Of a stretch of 15,922 nucleotides of DNA, positions 8,246-15,288 are shown in pieces (position 1 is the stretch's first letter; each line of letters begins with the position of its first letter). Location: contig JAJXVI010000005.1 of the NCBI GenBank assembly GCA_021782195.1, positions 1 through 15,922 of the forward strand, given 5' to 3'. Source of the DNA: a bacterium (GTDB lineage Bacteria; Vulcanimicrobiota; Xenobia; RGZZ01). The position numbers were made by a program, and so were the translations under genes. Under the pieces are notes generated by a model, which was given only the letters and a program-made list of their open reading frames with translations, had not been told where the DNA came from and ran no database searches.

Positions 8246-8593
8246 TTGTCTGAACAACGTGGTGACATCAACCGACACGCGCCTGTGCGCGGGATTATTC
8301 GCTGGATTCTGGAGCAGAGCAAGGAGCCGGTCTCGTGCGCCGAACTGACCACGCGTGTGTTCGAGCTCTGGCAGCGAAGCTTTCCAGACAATCCATACTT
8401 TGAGCAGTGCCTTATCTACAAGTTGACTGCCAGTTTTGACGACGTGAAGGTGGAATCCGACGATCCCGAGGATGCACTGATGCAGCCTGAAGGTGAGGGA
8501 GATCCCGTCTGGATTCATCCGAGCCTGGGTCCAGACGACCTGAATCGTGGCCTGAACCAGATCATGGATCTGAGGTTCTCATTGAAGCGATAG
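8246..8593 (+). CDS. Small protein of unknown function
   Basis: 115 aa; family not recognised. The TTG start is supported by AAAGGAG at 8231-8237, 8 nt upstream, and by the good promoter before it. The N-terminal half (about 14-70) looks like a compact helical domain (RGIIRWILEQSKEPVSCAEL), reminiscent of a winged-helix fold. The middle is acidic (VESDDPEDAL), and the C-terminus contains a second helical segment (LNRGLNQIMDLRFSLKR). There is no signal peptide or membrane segment. It lies 56 bp upstream of thpR on the same strand. Winged-helix homology is only an impression. Confidence 0.7.
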   Translation: MSEQRGDINRHAPVRGIIRWILEQSKEPVSCAELTTRVFELWQRSFPDNPYFEQCLIYKLTASFDDVKVESDDPEDALMQPEGEGDPVWIHPSLGPDDLNRGLNQIMDLRFSLKR

Positions 8594-8600
8594 GCGCTAT

Positions 8601-8650
8601 CTCCTGTCTGTCTTCACACGATGCGGTCTCGCGTGAGACCGTGTGAGGAG
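8601..8650 (+). promoter_or_regulatory. Segmented stem-loop covering the thpR ribosome-binding region
   Basis: Perfect inner stem GGTCTC (8625-8630)/GAGACC (8635-8640) with loop GCGT. It continues as CACAC (8615-8619)/GTGTG (8641-8645) and CTCCT (8601-8605)/AGGAG (8646-8650). The right arm is unbroken for 16 nt, while the left arm has bulges of 5 and 9 nt. The outermost segment would mask AGGAG and the GTG start of thpR. It may be a translational switch or an intercistronic structure. There is no T-run, so an ordinary terminator is unlikely. Confidence 0.4.
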
Positions 8651-9240
8651 TGCGTTTTCCATCTGACTTGAGGCTGTTTATTGCCATCAATCTTCCGCGC
8701 GGAGTTCGCGCTTCGCTCTACCGTTCCGGTGAGTTGCTGGCGCTGACCGGTGCCGACGTGAAGTGGGTGGAGATGGAGAATCTCCACCTCACCCTGCGTT
8801 TTATCGGCGGCGTTGACCCTTCTCTTCTGCCGGCCCTGCGGGACGCACTGGCGGAAGTCGGAACTGTGCATCGCCGATTCGCAATGAGGTTGAGTTCCCC
8901 TGGCACATTCCCTGCGCGCGGCGTTCCACGGGTGATCTGGGCGGGATGCACGGGTGACCTGGCGGTGCTGTGTGCCCTGCAGCGTGATGTCGAGGCCAGG
9001 GTGGTGGCAACGGGTCTTCCTCCAGAAACCCGGCCTTTCTCGCCCCACGTCACGCTCGGGCGTGTTCGTTCCGATTGCAATGTACGTGCGCTCAAGGACC
9101 GCCTGAGCGCGATGCGCGAGACTGATTTCGGGTCGATGGAGATCGGCGCGGTCAGTTTGATGGAGAGTCGTCTGTCATCCCAGGGTCCTGTGTACCAATC
9201 GCTCTTTGAGGCGCCGCTGACCTTTCAGCCGGTTTCCTGA
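8650..9240 (+). CDS. thpR: RNA 2',3'-cyclic phosphodiesterase (2H family)
   Basis: 196 aa, of the LigT/ThpR 2H phosphoesterase family, which hydrolyses 2',3'-cyclic phosphate ends of RNA to 2'-phosphate and can join tRNA halves in vitro. Both catalytic HxTx motifs are present: HLTL at 46-49 and HVTL at 133-136, the latter in the family context PFSPHVTLGR. The family's usual N-terminus begins at the RLFIAINLP stretch. An in-frame TTG at 8668 would start exactly there, but lacks a close SD. The GTG at 8650 overlaps AGGAG itself, and an in-frame stop at 8644-8646 excludes anything earlier. The start is therefore unresolved. It is followed by recA after a 144-bp gap. thpR (ligT) beside recA/recX is a known arrangement in other bacteria. 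Confidence 0.88.
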   Translation: MRFPSDLRLFIAINLPRGVRASLYRSGELLALTGADVKWVEMENLHLTLRFIGGVDPSLLPALRDALAEVGTVHRRFAMRLSSPGTFPARGVPRVIWAGCTGDLAVLCALQRDVEARVVATGLPPETRPFSPHVTLGRVRSDCNVRALKDRLSAMRETDFGSMEIGAVSLMESRLSSQGPVYQSLFEAPLTFQPVS

Positions 9241-9259
9241 AGATCTGTTTGAATGCCAT

Positions 9260-9279
9260 GCGTGCCATTGCTGCCACGC
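9260..9279. promoter_or_regulatory. Imperfect inverted repeat upstream of recA
   Basis: GCGTG (9260-9264) and CACGC (9275-9279) form a dyad with a 10-bp spacer that includes two further complementary positions. It lies about 105 bp before recA, where an SOS operator could be. It does not match the LexA box consensus sequences I know (for example CTGT-N8-ACAG or GAAC-N4-GTTC), so its role is only a guess. A second small dyad, GATAC-N4-GTATC, is at 9349-9362. No clear -35/-10 pair was found in the gap. Confidence 0.22.
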
Positions 9280-9384
9280 GTGTGTGGTTGGCTTGTAAAT
9301 TTCGTCGTCTCCGGCTGTCTGGCGAAACCATCAGTATCTGCTGGATGGGATACGGCTGTATCGTACTCGAAAGGGGTCCGCTTC

Positions 9385-10419
9385 ATGGATAAGCAGAAGG
9401 CATTGGAACTGGCAATCAGCCAGATCGAGAAACAGTTCGGGGCTGGCGCCATCATGAAGCTCGGAGAGGCGCGTTCGCGGCTGAATGTGAGTATCATTCC
9501 GACCGGCGCTCTGACCCTTGATCTGGCCCTGGGGATTGGAGGCTTGCCTCGAGGAAGGGTTGTCGAGATCTACGGCCCTGAGTCGAGTGGCAAGACGACG
9601 CTGGCGTTGCAGGCCATTGCCGAGGTACAGGGTCTCGACGGCGTGGCTGCCTTTATCGACGTAGAGCACGCGCTTGACCCGGTGTATGCTCGTAGCCTCG
9701 GGGTCGACATCGACAATCTTTACGTGTCGCAGCCCGATACCGGAGAACAGGCGCTCGAGATTGTGGAGTCGCTCGTTCGCAGCAACGCAGTCGACATCAT
9801 AGTCATCGACTCCGTGGCTGCACTGGTGCCGCGTGCGGAGATCGAGGGAGAGATGGGCGATGCCCACGTGGGGTTGCAGGCGCGCCTCATGTCGCAGGCA
9901 CTGCGCAAGTTGACGGCGATTGTCAGCAAGGCACGCACCTGTATCGTGTTCATCAACCAGTTGCGCGAGAAGGTTGGCGTCATGTTCGGCAATCCTGAAA
10001 CGACACCCGGCGGACGTGCCCTGAAGTTCTACGCTTCTGTGCGGATCGAGGTTCGCAAGGGCGAGACCATCAAGTCCGGTAACGACGTCATCGGGAACCG
10101 CGTCAAGGCGAAGGTTGTCAAGAACAAACTGGCTCCACCTTTCCGACAGGCGGAGTTCGACATCCTGTTCGGTCGCGGCGTGTCGAAACTGGGCGCCCTG
10201 CTTGATGTTGCGGTGGACAGCGGTATTGTGACAAAGAGCGGTACGTGGTTCACGTATGAGTCGAACAAACTCGGGCACGGGCGCGATAACGCGCGCACGT
10301 ATCTTGAGGAGCACACGGATCTCGCACGTGAGATTGAGCGGCTGGTCCGCAAGGCCGTGGGCATTGGCGGTGACGTGCCTGAGGCCGCACTTGCGGCAAC
10401 TGATGCCCCCGTGGCGTAG
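9385..10419 (+). CDS. recA: Recombinase A
   Basis: 344 aa, the usual RecA length. It forms the ATP-dependent filament on single-stranded DNA for homologous recombination and LexA autocleavage. Walker A is GPESSGKTT (64-72), and Walker B lies in [10 protein letters not shown]. Loop L1 is in [20 protein letters not shown]. Loop L2 is [18 protein letters not shown], where TPGG replaces the more usual TTGG of proteobacteria. The C-terminal domain is present ([30 protein letters not shown]), but the C-terminal tail is short and weakly acidic. The ATG at 9385 is chosen because the protein then begins at the family's normal N-terminus ([10 protein letters not shown]) and AAGGGG lies 9 nt upstream. 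An in-frame ATG at 9253 would add 44 unrelated residues. recX overlaps its end. Confidence 0.97.
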   Translation: MDKQKALELAISQIEKQFGAGAIMKLGEARSRLNVSIIPTGALTLDLALGIGGLPRGRVVEIYGPESSGKTTLALQAIAEVQGLDGVAAFIDVEHALDPVYARSLGVDIDNLYVSQPDTGEQALEIVESLVRSNAVDIIVIDSVAALVPRAEIEGEMGDAHVGLQARLMSQALRKLTAIVSKARTCIVFINQLREKVGVMFGNPETTPGGRALKFYASVRIEVRKGETIKSGNDVIGNRVKAKVVKNKLAPPFRQAEFDILFGRGVSKLGALLDVAVDSGIVTKSGTWFTYESNKLGHGRDNARTYLEEHTDLAREIERLVRKAVGIGGDVPEAALAATDAPVA

Positions 10420-11005
10420 TCTTGACAACCAGGGACCGAACCGCGGGAAGCAGGAGGCATCCCTGGCCCTGCCTGACGACGAGGGAGTCCGCCGTCTCGT
10501 AACGGTCGCTCACGACGCCCTGGCTCGGCGTTCCCTGAGTCGACGTCAGCTTGAAACGCGCCTGCGTCGTGAGCCTGGGACCGACGAGGAGATTGCGCGC
10601 GCGCTGGACTGGCTCTCCGGCCGTGGTCTTCTCGACGACGCAGCCATGGCTCGTCAGGCTGCGCGCTCCGCGCTCTCACGACGCGGATGGGGGCGCCACA
10701 GGCTGCTGGGGTGGCTCGTTTCGCAGGGAATCGAGCGTGACGTGGCTGAAGCTGCCCTCGAAGACATGGACAGTTTCGACGAAGCCGCTCGTGCCGCGAC
10801 CCTGGCCTCCGCGCAGGCCGCCCGCGGTCGCCGTCCTGACCAGATCTACAGGTTTCTGATGGGCCGTGGATTCTCGTCGTCGATTGTACGCGCCGCTGTT
10901 TTCGACGCTACGCGGGCCGATCTTGACGACGCCGATCCGGATCCACCGGGCCTTTCCCGAGAAGACGCCGAAGAGTCGGACGGTAACGACGAGCCTCTGG
11001 TATGA
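10403..11005 (+). CDS. recX: RecA regulator RecX
   Basis: 200 aa. RecX binds the RecA filament groove and limits filament extension and activity. The three-helix repeats typical of RecX are visible: [18 protein letters not shown], then [19 protein letters not shown] with [19 protein letters not shown], then [18 protein letters not shown]. About 25 acidic residues trail the domain ([11 protein letters not shown] onward). The ATG at 10403 lies inside recA, giving a 17-bp overlap in another frame. No strong SD is seen, so coupled translation with recA is likely, which ties the level of the inhibitor to that of RecA. Confidence 0.88.
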   Translation: MPPWRSLDNQGPNRGKQEASLALPDDEGVRRLVTVAHDALARRSLSRRQLETRLRREPGTDEEIARALDWLSGRGLLDDAAMARQAARSALSRRGWGRHRLLGWLVSQGIERDVAEAALEDMDSFDEAARAATLASAQAARGRRPDQIYRFLMGRGFSSSIVRAAVFDATRADLDDADPDPPGLSREDAEESDGNDEPLV

Positions 11006-11112
11006 CTCGACCGGGGCGGGTTCAGCCATGAGCGTGACGGAGCCGTTCTGTGCCTGGCCTGTGAAATTCAAACGCAAGAGGGCTCTAGCTCGAGCTTCGT
11101 GAAGATGTCAGT

Positions 11113-11961
11113 GTGAGCGTTGACCTCCATCTACACACAACGGCCTCTGACGGAACCTTCAAGCCGCGCCGTCTTGTCAAACGTGCTGTCAAGAAAGGCG
11201 TGCGCGTGATCGCCGTGACCGATCACGACACCACGAGTGGCATTCAGGAAGCCTGTGACGAGGCGCAACGGTGGAGCGTGGACGTCATTTGCGGTATCGA
11301 GATCAATACCGAGTATCGTGGCCGTGAGGTGCACGTCCTGGGCTACTTCATCGATCCCGAGAACAGTGACCTGCAGCGACGGCTCGAAACGGTTCGCATG
11401 CATCGCGTGCAGCGGATGTCGAAGATGGTGGAACGTCTGCGCGCCGCGGGGGTCGAGATTGACGAGGAGGACGTGCGCCGACATGGGCGTGGCGAGTCGC
11501 TCGGCCGTCCTCACGTCGCGCAGGCACTGGTCGCGAAAAAGTACGCCTTCCACGTTGCAGACGCATTCGAACGATGGCTGCGGCCTGAGTGCCCTGGCTA
11601 CGTTCCGCGAGAATCGCTCGATCCATTTGAGGCGATTTCACTGATCACGCAGGCGGGAGGGGTGCCCGTGCTTGCGCATCCTCTCCATCTGGGCTCGGAC
11701 GGAGTGATTGAAGATCTGATCGCGGGCGGACTGCGCGGTCTCGAGGTGTACTATCCGACCCATTCCCCAACCCACATCGCGTATTTCAGCGACCTGGCCG
11801 ACGCCCACGGGCTTGGAAAGACCGGTGGGTCCGATTTTCACGGTCCCCAGATCAAGAGAGTCGATGTGGGGGACGTAGACTTCTCGCTGGCCGGGCTTCG
11901 AGCTTTTTGTGAGACTGTGGGAAGGGATGTGCCGCGTCTTGCCCGCGGCGGTCGCTTATGA
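11113..11961 (+). CDS. PHP-domain phosphoesterase (RNase AM / YciV-like)
   Basis: 282 aa, a PHP metal-dependent phosphoesterase. The metal ligands are all visible: H6 and H8 in DLHLHTTASDGT, D13, H38 in VTDHDTTSG, E63 in GIEIN, H74 in EVHVLGYF, H189 in VLAHP, and D241 and H243 in GGSDFHG. The spacing and the middle helical insertion (ERLRAAGVEIDEEDV, GRPHVAQALV) match the YciV/TrpH group. Characterised members are 5'-3' exoribonucleases acting on 5'-monophosphorylated RNA (RNase AM) or nucleoside 3',5'-bisphosphate phosphatases. The GTG at 11113 puts the DLHLHT motif at the N-terminus as in relatives, with a weak GAAG upstream. It follows recX after 107 bp and overlaps the next gene by ATGA, so the two are translationally coupled. 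Confidence 0.85.
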   Translation: MSVDLHLHTTASDGTFKPRRLVKRAVKKGVRVIAVTDHDTTSGIQEACDEAQRWSVDVICGIEINTEYRGREVHVLGYFIDPENSDLQRRLETVRMHRVQRMSKMVERLRAAGVEIDEEDVRRHGRGESLGRPHVAQALVAKKYAFHVADAFERWLRPECPGYVPRESLDPFEAISLITQAGGVPVLAHPLHLGSDGVIEDLIAGGLRGLEVYYPTHSPTHIAYFSDLADAHGLGKTGGSDFHGPQIKRVDVGDVDFSLAGLRAFCETVGRDVPRLARGGRL

Positions 11962-12380
11962 TCGACTGGGCGGAAACCTCCTGCGGGGACGTTGACGCGT
12001 TCATTCGGCTCTCGCGTGACTCCCACGAAGAGACCGCGCTCGGAGGGGCTGGCCGCGTGCGGACGGGGACGTGCGACGTGCTCGATCTGCGTCCAATCGC
12101 GTATCTGTTGCGCGAGGGCGGGGCACGCTTGCAGACCGTGTCCGCGATTCGTCACGGGGAAGAACTCGAACTGACCTACTCCTTTGGCCTTGTGGGCGGG
12201 AACACGCTGATGCTGCGCACCCTCACACAGGGGCACGTGGTCCCTTCGCTGTCGGCGGATTTTGTTGCGGCAGATTTTCTTGAGCGCGAGGTGAATGCCT
12301 TGTTTGACGTTACCTTTGTCGGTCACGAGCAGTTGCTGTGTGTCCCGCCGGCCCGAAGGATGCGCCTGCCATCGGACTGA
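11958..12380 (+). CDS. Standalone homologue of complex I 30-kDa subunit (NuoC family)
   Basis: 140 aa. The C-terminal part matches the respiratory-chain 30-kDa subunit family: LTYSF, then TLMLRT, VVPSLSADFVAADFLEREVNALF and VTFVGH. The family signature (EREx2D...H...R) is degenerate: ERE is kept at 109-111 and H at 123, but the usual Asp after EREAY is Ala (A114), the Gly after LF is Asp, and the Arg after GHPDL is Leu. In complex I and group 4 hydrogenases this subunit contacts the 49-kDa/large subunit in the peripheral arm. No other complex I or hydrogenase gene lies nearby. The protein is shorter than most NuoC. It overlaps the PHP gene by ATGA. It may serve a distantly encoded complex or have a new role. 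Family membership is fairly likely, function open. Confidence 0.7.
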   Translation: MIDWAETSCGDVDAFIRLSRDSHEETALGGAGRVRTGTCDVLDLRPIAYLLREGGARLQTVSAIRHGEELELTYSFGLVGGNTLMLRTLTQGHVVPSLSADFVAADFLEREVNALFDVTFVGHEQLLCVPPARRMRLPSD

Positions 12381-12557
12381 CCCGACGCAGGCTTCGTTCT
12401 TGACGCACCCGGGACGGGTAGCGCGAAGCTCGGGGAGTGATTCACGGGAATGCTGGTTTCCTCCACGAACGTATCCTCCTGACAGGACGGATCGAGCTGT
12501 TTTTCCCGCTGGTTCCGTGAAGGTGCGTTTACCGGGAAAGGAGAGGGAGAAGACTCC

Positions 12558-13904
12558 GTGCAGATGGCGCGTTTTATGTGTCGGTCGCAGGTTGGTCGGA
12601 CCCTGGCAGTCGGCTTTTTCGGGCTCGTTCTGCTGCAGGCACCGTTCTTGTTTCTCGGGGTGGCCAGAGGAGCACCGGCGCATTCGGCGTCGAACCCGCG
12701 CCGGGCAGACGCTGGTGGGGAAGCCTATCAACTTTGCCACCAGGGTGGCATTCTTCAGAAACAGCAGCGGTTCCGGAAGGCCGTGGGGAAATACCAGCAG
12801 GCCGTGAAACTCTCCCCGACCATGAAGGACGCGTGGTACCGACTGGGGATCTGCCTCGAGCAGTTGCGTGAGTACCCGCAGGCCACAAAGGCACTGCTGC
12901 GGGCGACTGCACTGGATGCGAGATACTATGATGCCTGGATCGAACTTGGTAGCGTGGAACTTGCGCAGGGCCACTACGACGTCGCGCGCACCTATGTGCG
13001 GCGCATCTTCGACTTCGACAAGCGATCCTTCTACGCGTACTACGGACTGGGTGTGATTGACTACCAGCAGGGGCGTCTGAGTGAGGCGACGGAGGATTTC
13101 AATCGCAGCCACATGCTCTTCAACGACTGGTCCCATTCACTCTTCAACCTGGCGGTGTGCGAATACAACAAGGGAGCGACGGTCGTTGCTCTTGAGCGCA
13201 TCCGCAAGGCTGTTCAGATGGAACCGGACAACCCGCTGTTTCTTTTTCTGCAGGGCTGGTATTTTCTGATGGCCGGCCAGCGTGACGTGGGCTTGCTGGC
13301 CTTTCGGCGCCTCATTGAGGCCGACAAGAAGGCGTCCACCTATACTGACACCGCGCACGCCATGATGGCGATGCGGAAGGGCAGATACAAGGAGGCCACC
13401 ACCTGGATCGACAGCGCGTTGAAGGAGGACCCCGATGAGAGCAACGTCAAGGCGATTGTGTTGAAAGCCATGCTGGTCTCGCACGACGGCAGGAAGAAGC
13501 TTGCACAGGCCATCATTCGCGAGGCACTGGCGGTAGATCCGCTCGATCGGGACGCGCGAGACGTGGCGACACACCTTGGCGTTGCTCTCCCCCCCCACGG
13601 ACCTGCCCGCCTCCTCTCACAGCGACCGAAAACGCTCCCGTGGGAGACGCCTGCGGCGAAGTCCCCGTCCGCGGCGAAGTCCCCGTCCGCGGCGAAGTCC
13701 CCGTCCGCGGCGAAGTCACGGCCTGCGGCGAAGTCCCCGTCTGCGGCGAAGTCCCCGTCTGCGGCGAAGTCACGGTCTGCGGCGAAGTCCCCGTCCGCGG
13801 CGAAGTCTCCGTCCGCGGCGAAGTCTCCGTCCGCGGCGAAGTCACGGCCTGCGGCGAAGTTCCCGGCGGTGAATCCGCCGCCACCTCCGGGCGTTCCGCG
13901 TTGA
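12558..13904 (+). CDS. Exported TPR protein with AAKSPS-repeat tail
   Basis: 448 aa. The N-terminus is a Sec-type signal peptide: basic residues, a hydrophobic core ([20 protein letters not shown]) and a likely cut after APA at residue 41. Residues about 55-345 are roughly eight tetratricopeptide repeats (examples: [57 protein letters not shown]), so it should be a periplasmic or cell-surface scaffold. From residue 366 there are eleven exact-length AAKSxx hexapeptides and a degenerate twelfth, then [10 protein letters not shown]. This tail is basic and disordered and may bind polyanions such as cell-wall or surface polymers. The GTG at 12558 is favoured by GGAG at 12545-12548, 9 nt upstream; an ATG at 12564 is the alternative. 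It is preceded by a 177-bp gap with no clear promoter. Convergent with tyrA, 25 bp apart. Confidence 0.85.
   Translation: MQMARFMCRSQVGRTLAVGFFGLVLLQAPFLFLGVARGAPAHSASNPRRADAGGEAYQLCHQGGILQKQQRFRKAVGKYQQAVKLSPTMKDAWYRLGICLEQLREYPQATKALLRATALDARYYDAWIELGSVELAQGHYDVARTYVRRIFDFDKRSFYAYYGLGVIDYQQGRLSEATEDFNRSHMLFNDWSHSLFNLAVCEYNKGATVVALERIRKAVQMEPDNPLFLFLQGWYFLMAGQRDVGLLAFRRLIEADKKASTYTDTAHAMMAMRKGRYKEATTWIDSALKEDPDESNVKAIVLKAMLVSHDGRKKLAQAIIREALAVDPLDRDARDVATHLGVALPPHGPARLLSQRPKTLPWETPAAKSPSAAKSPSAAKSPSAAKSRPAAKSPSAAKSPSAAKSRSAAKSPSAAKSPSAAKSPSAAKSRPAAKFPAVNPPPPPGVPR
13653..13868 (+). repeat. 18-bp tandem repeat, about 12 copies, in frame
   Basis: Twelve consecutive 18-bp units begin GCGGCGAAGT. 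Eleven encode AAKS plus PS, RP or RS, and the last (AAKFPA) is degenerate. The order is PS PS PS RP / PS PS RS / PS PS PS RP, and third-position variants follow the same blocks (CCCGTCC, CCCGTCT, CTCCGTCC), suggesting block duplication. Because 18 is a multiple of 3, copy-number change alters only tail length, and all frames stay open here, which creates spurious ORFs. Confidence 0.92.
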
Positions 13905-13908
13905 TCGG

Positions 13909-13941
13909 AGCGCTCGCCCGTTGCACGCCTCAGGGAGCGCT
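13909..13941. terminator. Inverted repeat at the convergent gene junction
   Basis: AGCGCTC (13909-13915) pairs with GAGCGCT (13935-13941) across a 19-nt loop. It spans the 25-bp gap between the TPR gene and the end of tyrA. It is placed like a bidirectional terminator, but there is no T-run on either strand and the right arm is inside the tyrA coding end. Confidence 0.22.
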
Positions 13942-15171
13942 GAAGTAGTCGCGATTCGTCTCCATCAGGGCTTCGAATACTTCGGAGCCCTCTCGTAGCG
14001 ACGCTTCGCGCAGAGCCAGTACCGCCGTCAGCAGGTGGTCCAGGACGTCTGGCGTGTGCGCGTTGGCGTGCTGGACCTCATAGTACAGGCGCGCGTTTTC
14101 CATGGCGACTTCGCGCGTGGTGCGCACCTGTTTGGAGAAGGTGGTGCTGGCGACGCGGTCCAGGTCGTGCGCCGTGAGTCCGCTTTCCACGAGCGTGCTG
14201 GCGAAGGCGATGTTGATGGCGTGGCTCAAACCCAGCACGTATCCCATGTAGCGGTCATGGCGCCCAAGCGGTACGTCGACCAGCCGGAGCGCGGTATCCT
14301 CGAACAGCGATCGCGCCTCGGCGGCTGCGGTCGGGTTTCCGCAGTCGCACACGAGGAGCACTCGTCCGCTCAGGAGAACCGTGTCGGGGGCAAACATCGG
14401 GTGAAGCGATGCGACCCGTAGCCCCTGGCGCGCTCCTGCCTGGAGTGTTTCGATCAGCGGACTCTTCAGGCTGCAGATGTCGAACACGAGACCCGACGGG
14501 CGCATGGCGAGGACGCGTCCGAGAAGCGTGTTCGTCTCGCCGATTGGCGTGGCCAGTGCAATGACGTCCGCGCTCTGCACGGCTTCTTCGAGATCGGCGC
14601 GGTGCTCGAACCCTTCCACGTGGACGTTGTTCTGCTCGTGCACAGTGACACTGTGACCCTGCGCGGCAAAAAAGTTGCACAGCCAGGTTCCCATTCGGCC
14701 GGCTCCTCCGAGAACGAGCATCGACCGGGCGGCGCCTCGTCTCGAACGCTCGGTGAGGCCGTGCTGGCGCCCCACCGCGGCCTCGATCAGGATGCTCAGG
14801 AGGGCGCGTCCGATTTCGGGATCGATGCCGAGTCCGGCGCAGGTTGCGCGGGCGCGCTCGAGCACGTCGACCTCGGCGCGAAAATTGCGCACGGGAAGGC
14901 CGGCGCGCTTCTTGTAGTGGCCGATTTCTTCGGCGACTTCGAGGCGCCACGCGACCAGGGCGAGGATCTGCTGATCGATGCGAGCAATGTCCTTACGGAG
15001 GCGGTCGATGCGCTCCCTGTTTTCTACGGCGGGGGAAGCCGTGTGCTCGGGATCCGATTCACCGTGAGGCGTGTCGGAAGATTTTGCGGCTTCGATGGAT
15101 CCGTCTGGACGGGAGGCTTCGGGTGCGGCGGGGGGAAGCGTGGAACGGTTGGGGGCGCCTTCATTTTTCAC
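13930..15171 (-). CDS. tyrA: Chorismate mutase / prephenate dehydrogenase (T-protein)
   Basis: 413 aa bifunctional enzyme of tyrosine synthesis: chorismate to prephenate, then NAD-dependent oxidative decarboxylation to 4-hydroxyphenylpyruvate. Residues about 50-137 are an AroQ-type chorismate mutase (R59, R76 and K87 match E. coli R11, R28 and K39; E100 matches E52). Residues 151 onward are a TyrA dehydrogenase: Rossmann GGAGRMG (155-161), SLHPMFAPD with H257, then LSHAINIAFASTL and the helical C-terminal domain. The domain order and GGAGRMG/LHPMF context resemble E. coli TyrA. The first 49 residues are a Pro/Ser/Glu-rich extension with no visible domain. The GTG at 15171 has AAGAGG 7 nt upstream. 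Divergent from the glycosyltransferase gene, with a 117-bp gap. Confidence 0.92.
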   Translation of the reverse strand: MKNEGAPNRSTLPPAAPEASRPDGSIEAAKSSDTPHGESDPEHTASPAVENRERIDRLRKDIARIDQQILALVAWRLEVAEEIGHYKKRAGLPVRNFRAEVDVLERARATCAGLGIDPEIGRALLSILIEAAVGRQHGLTERSRRGAARSMLVLGGAGRMGTWLCNFFAAQGHSVTVHEQNNVHVEGFEHRADLEEAVQSADVIALATPIGETNTLLGRVLAMRPSGLVFDICSLKSPLIETLQAGARQGLRVASLHPMFAPDTVLLSGRVLLVCDCGNPTAAAEARSLFEDTALRLVDVPLGRHDRYMGYVLGLSHAINIAFASTLVESGLTAHDLDRVASTTFSKQVRTTREVAMENARLYYEVQHANAHTPDVLDHLLTAVLALREASLREGSEVFEALMETNRDYFSAP

Positions 15172-15288
15172 GGAGCGCCTCTTCGATTCGGAGGGAGAGT
15201 CGCCCTGCTGTATCTCGGCACGCGATGGTCGTGGCTTTGCTCAGATCGTTTCCAGGAGGACGCCAGCGTCAAGTGGAACATATGAGCC

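Noticed and set aside
11087..11096. Perfect palindrome AGCTCGAGCT before the PHP gene
   Set aside because: Ten bp is short and expected by chance in a GC-rich genome; no adjacent promoter elements.
10866..11102. 78-residue plus-strand frame overlapping recX
   Set aside because: It is mostly the shifted frame of recX; the non-overlapping part is short and unconvincing.
12381..12557. Promoter for the TPR gene (TTGACG at 12400, TATCCT at 12472)
   Set aside because: The two boxes are far apart and neither has a partner at 16-18 bp. Apart from the SD, the gap holds nothing I can support.
13653..13868. CRISPR-like array
   Set aside because: Units are contiguous 18-mers with no unique spacers, and they lie within a coding frame.
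13513..13926. Open frames in all phases through the 18-bp repeat (TSPRTG-like, RSPRPR-like and GEVPVR-like peptides)
   Set aside because: These are by-products of an 18-bp period without stops; the TPR gene frame alone has a signal peptide and domain.
15172..15288. Divergent promoters between tyrA and the glycosyltransferase
   Set aside because: No -35/-10 pair with normal spacing is seen on either strand; a CATATG near 15280 has no matching upstream box.
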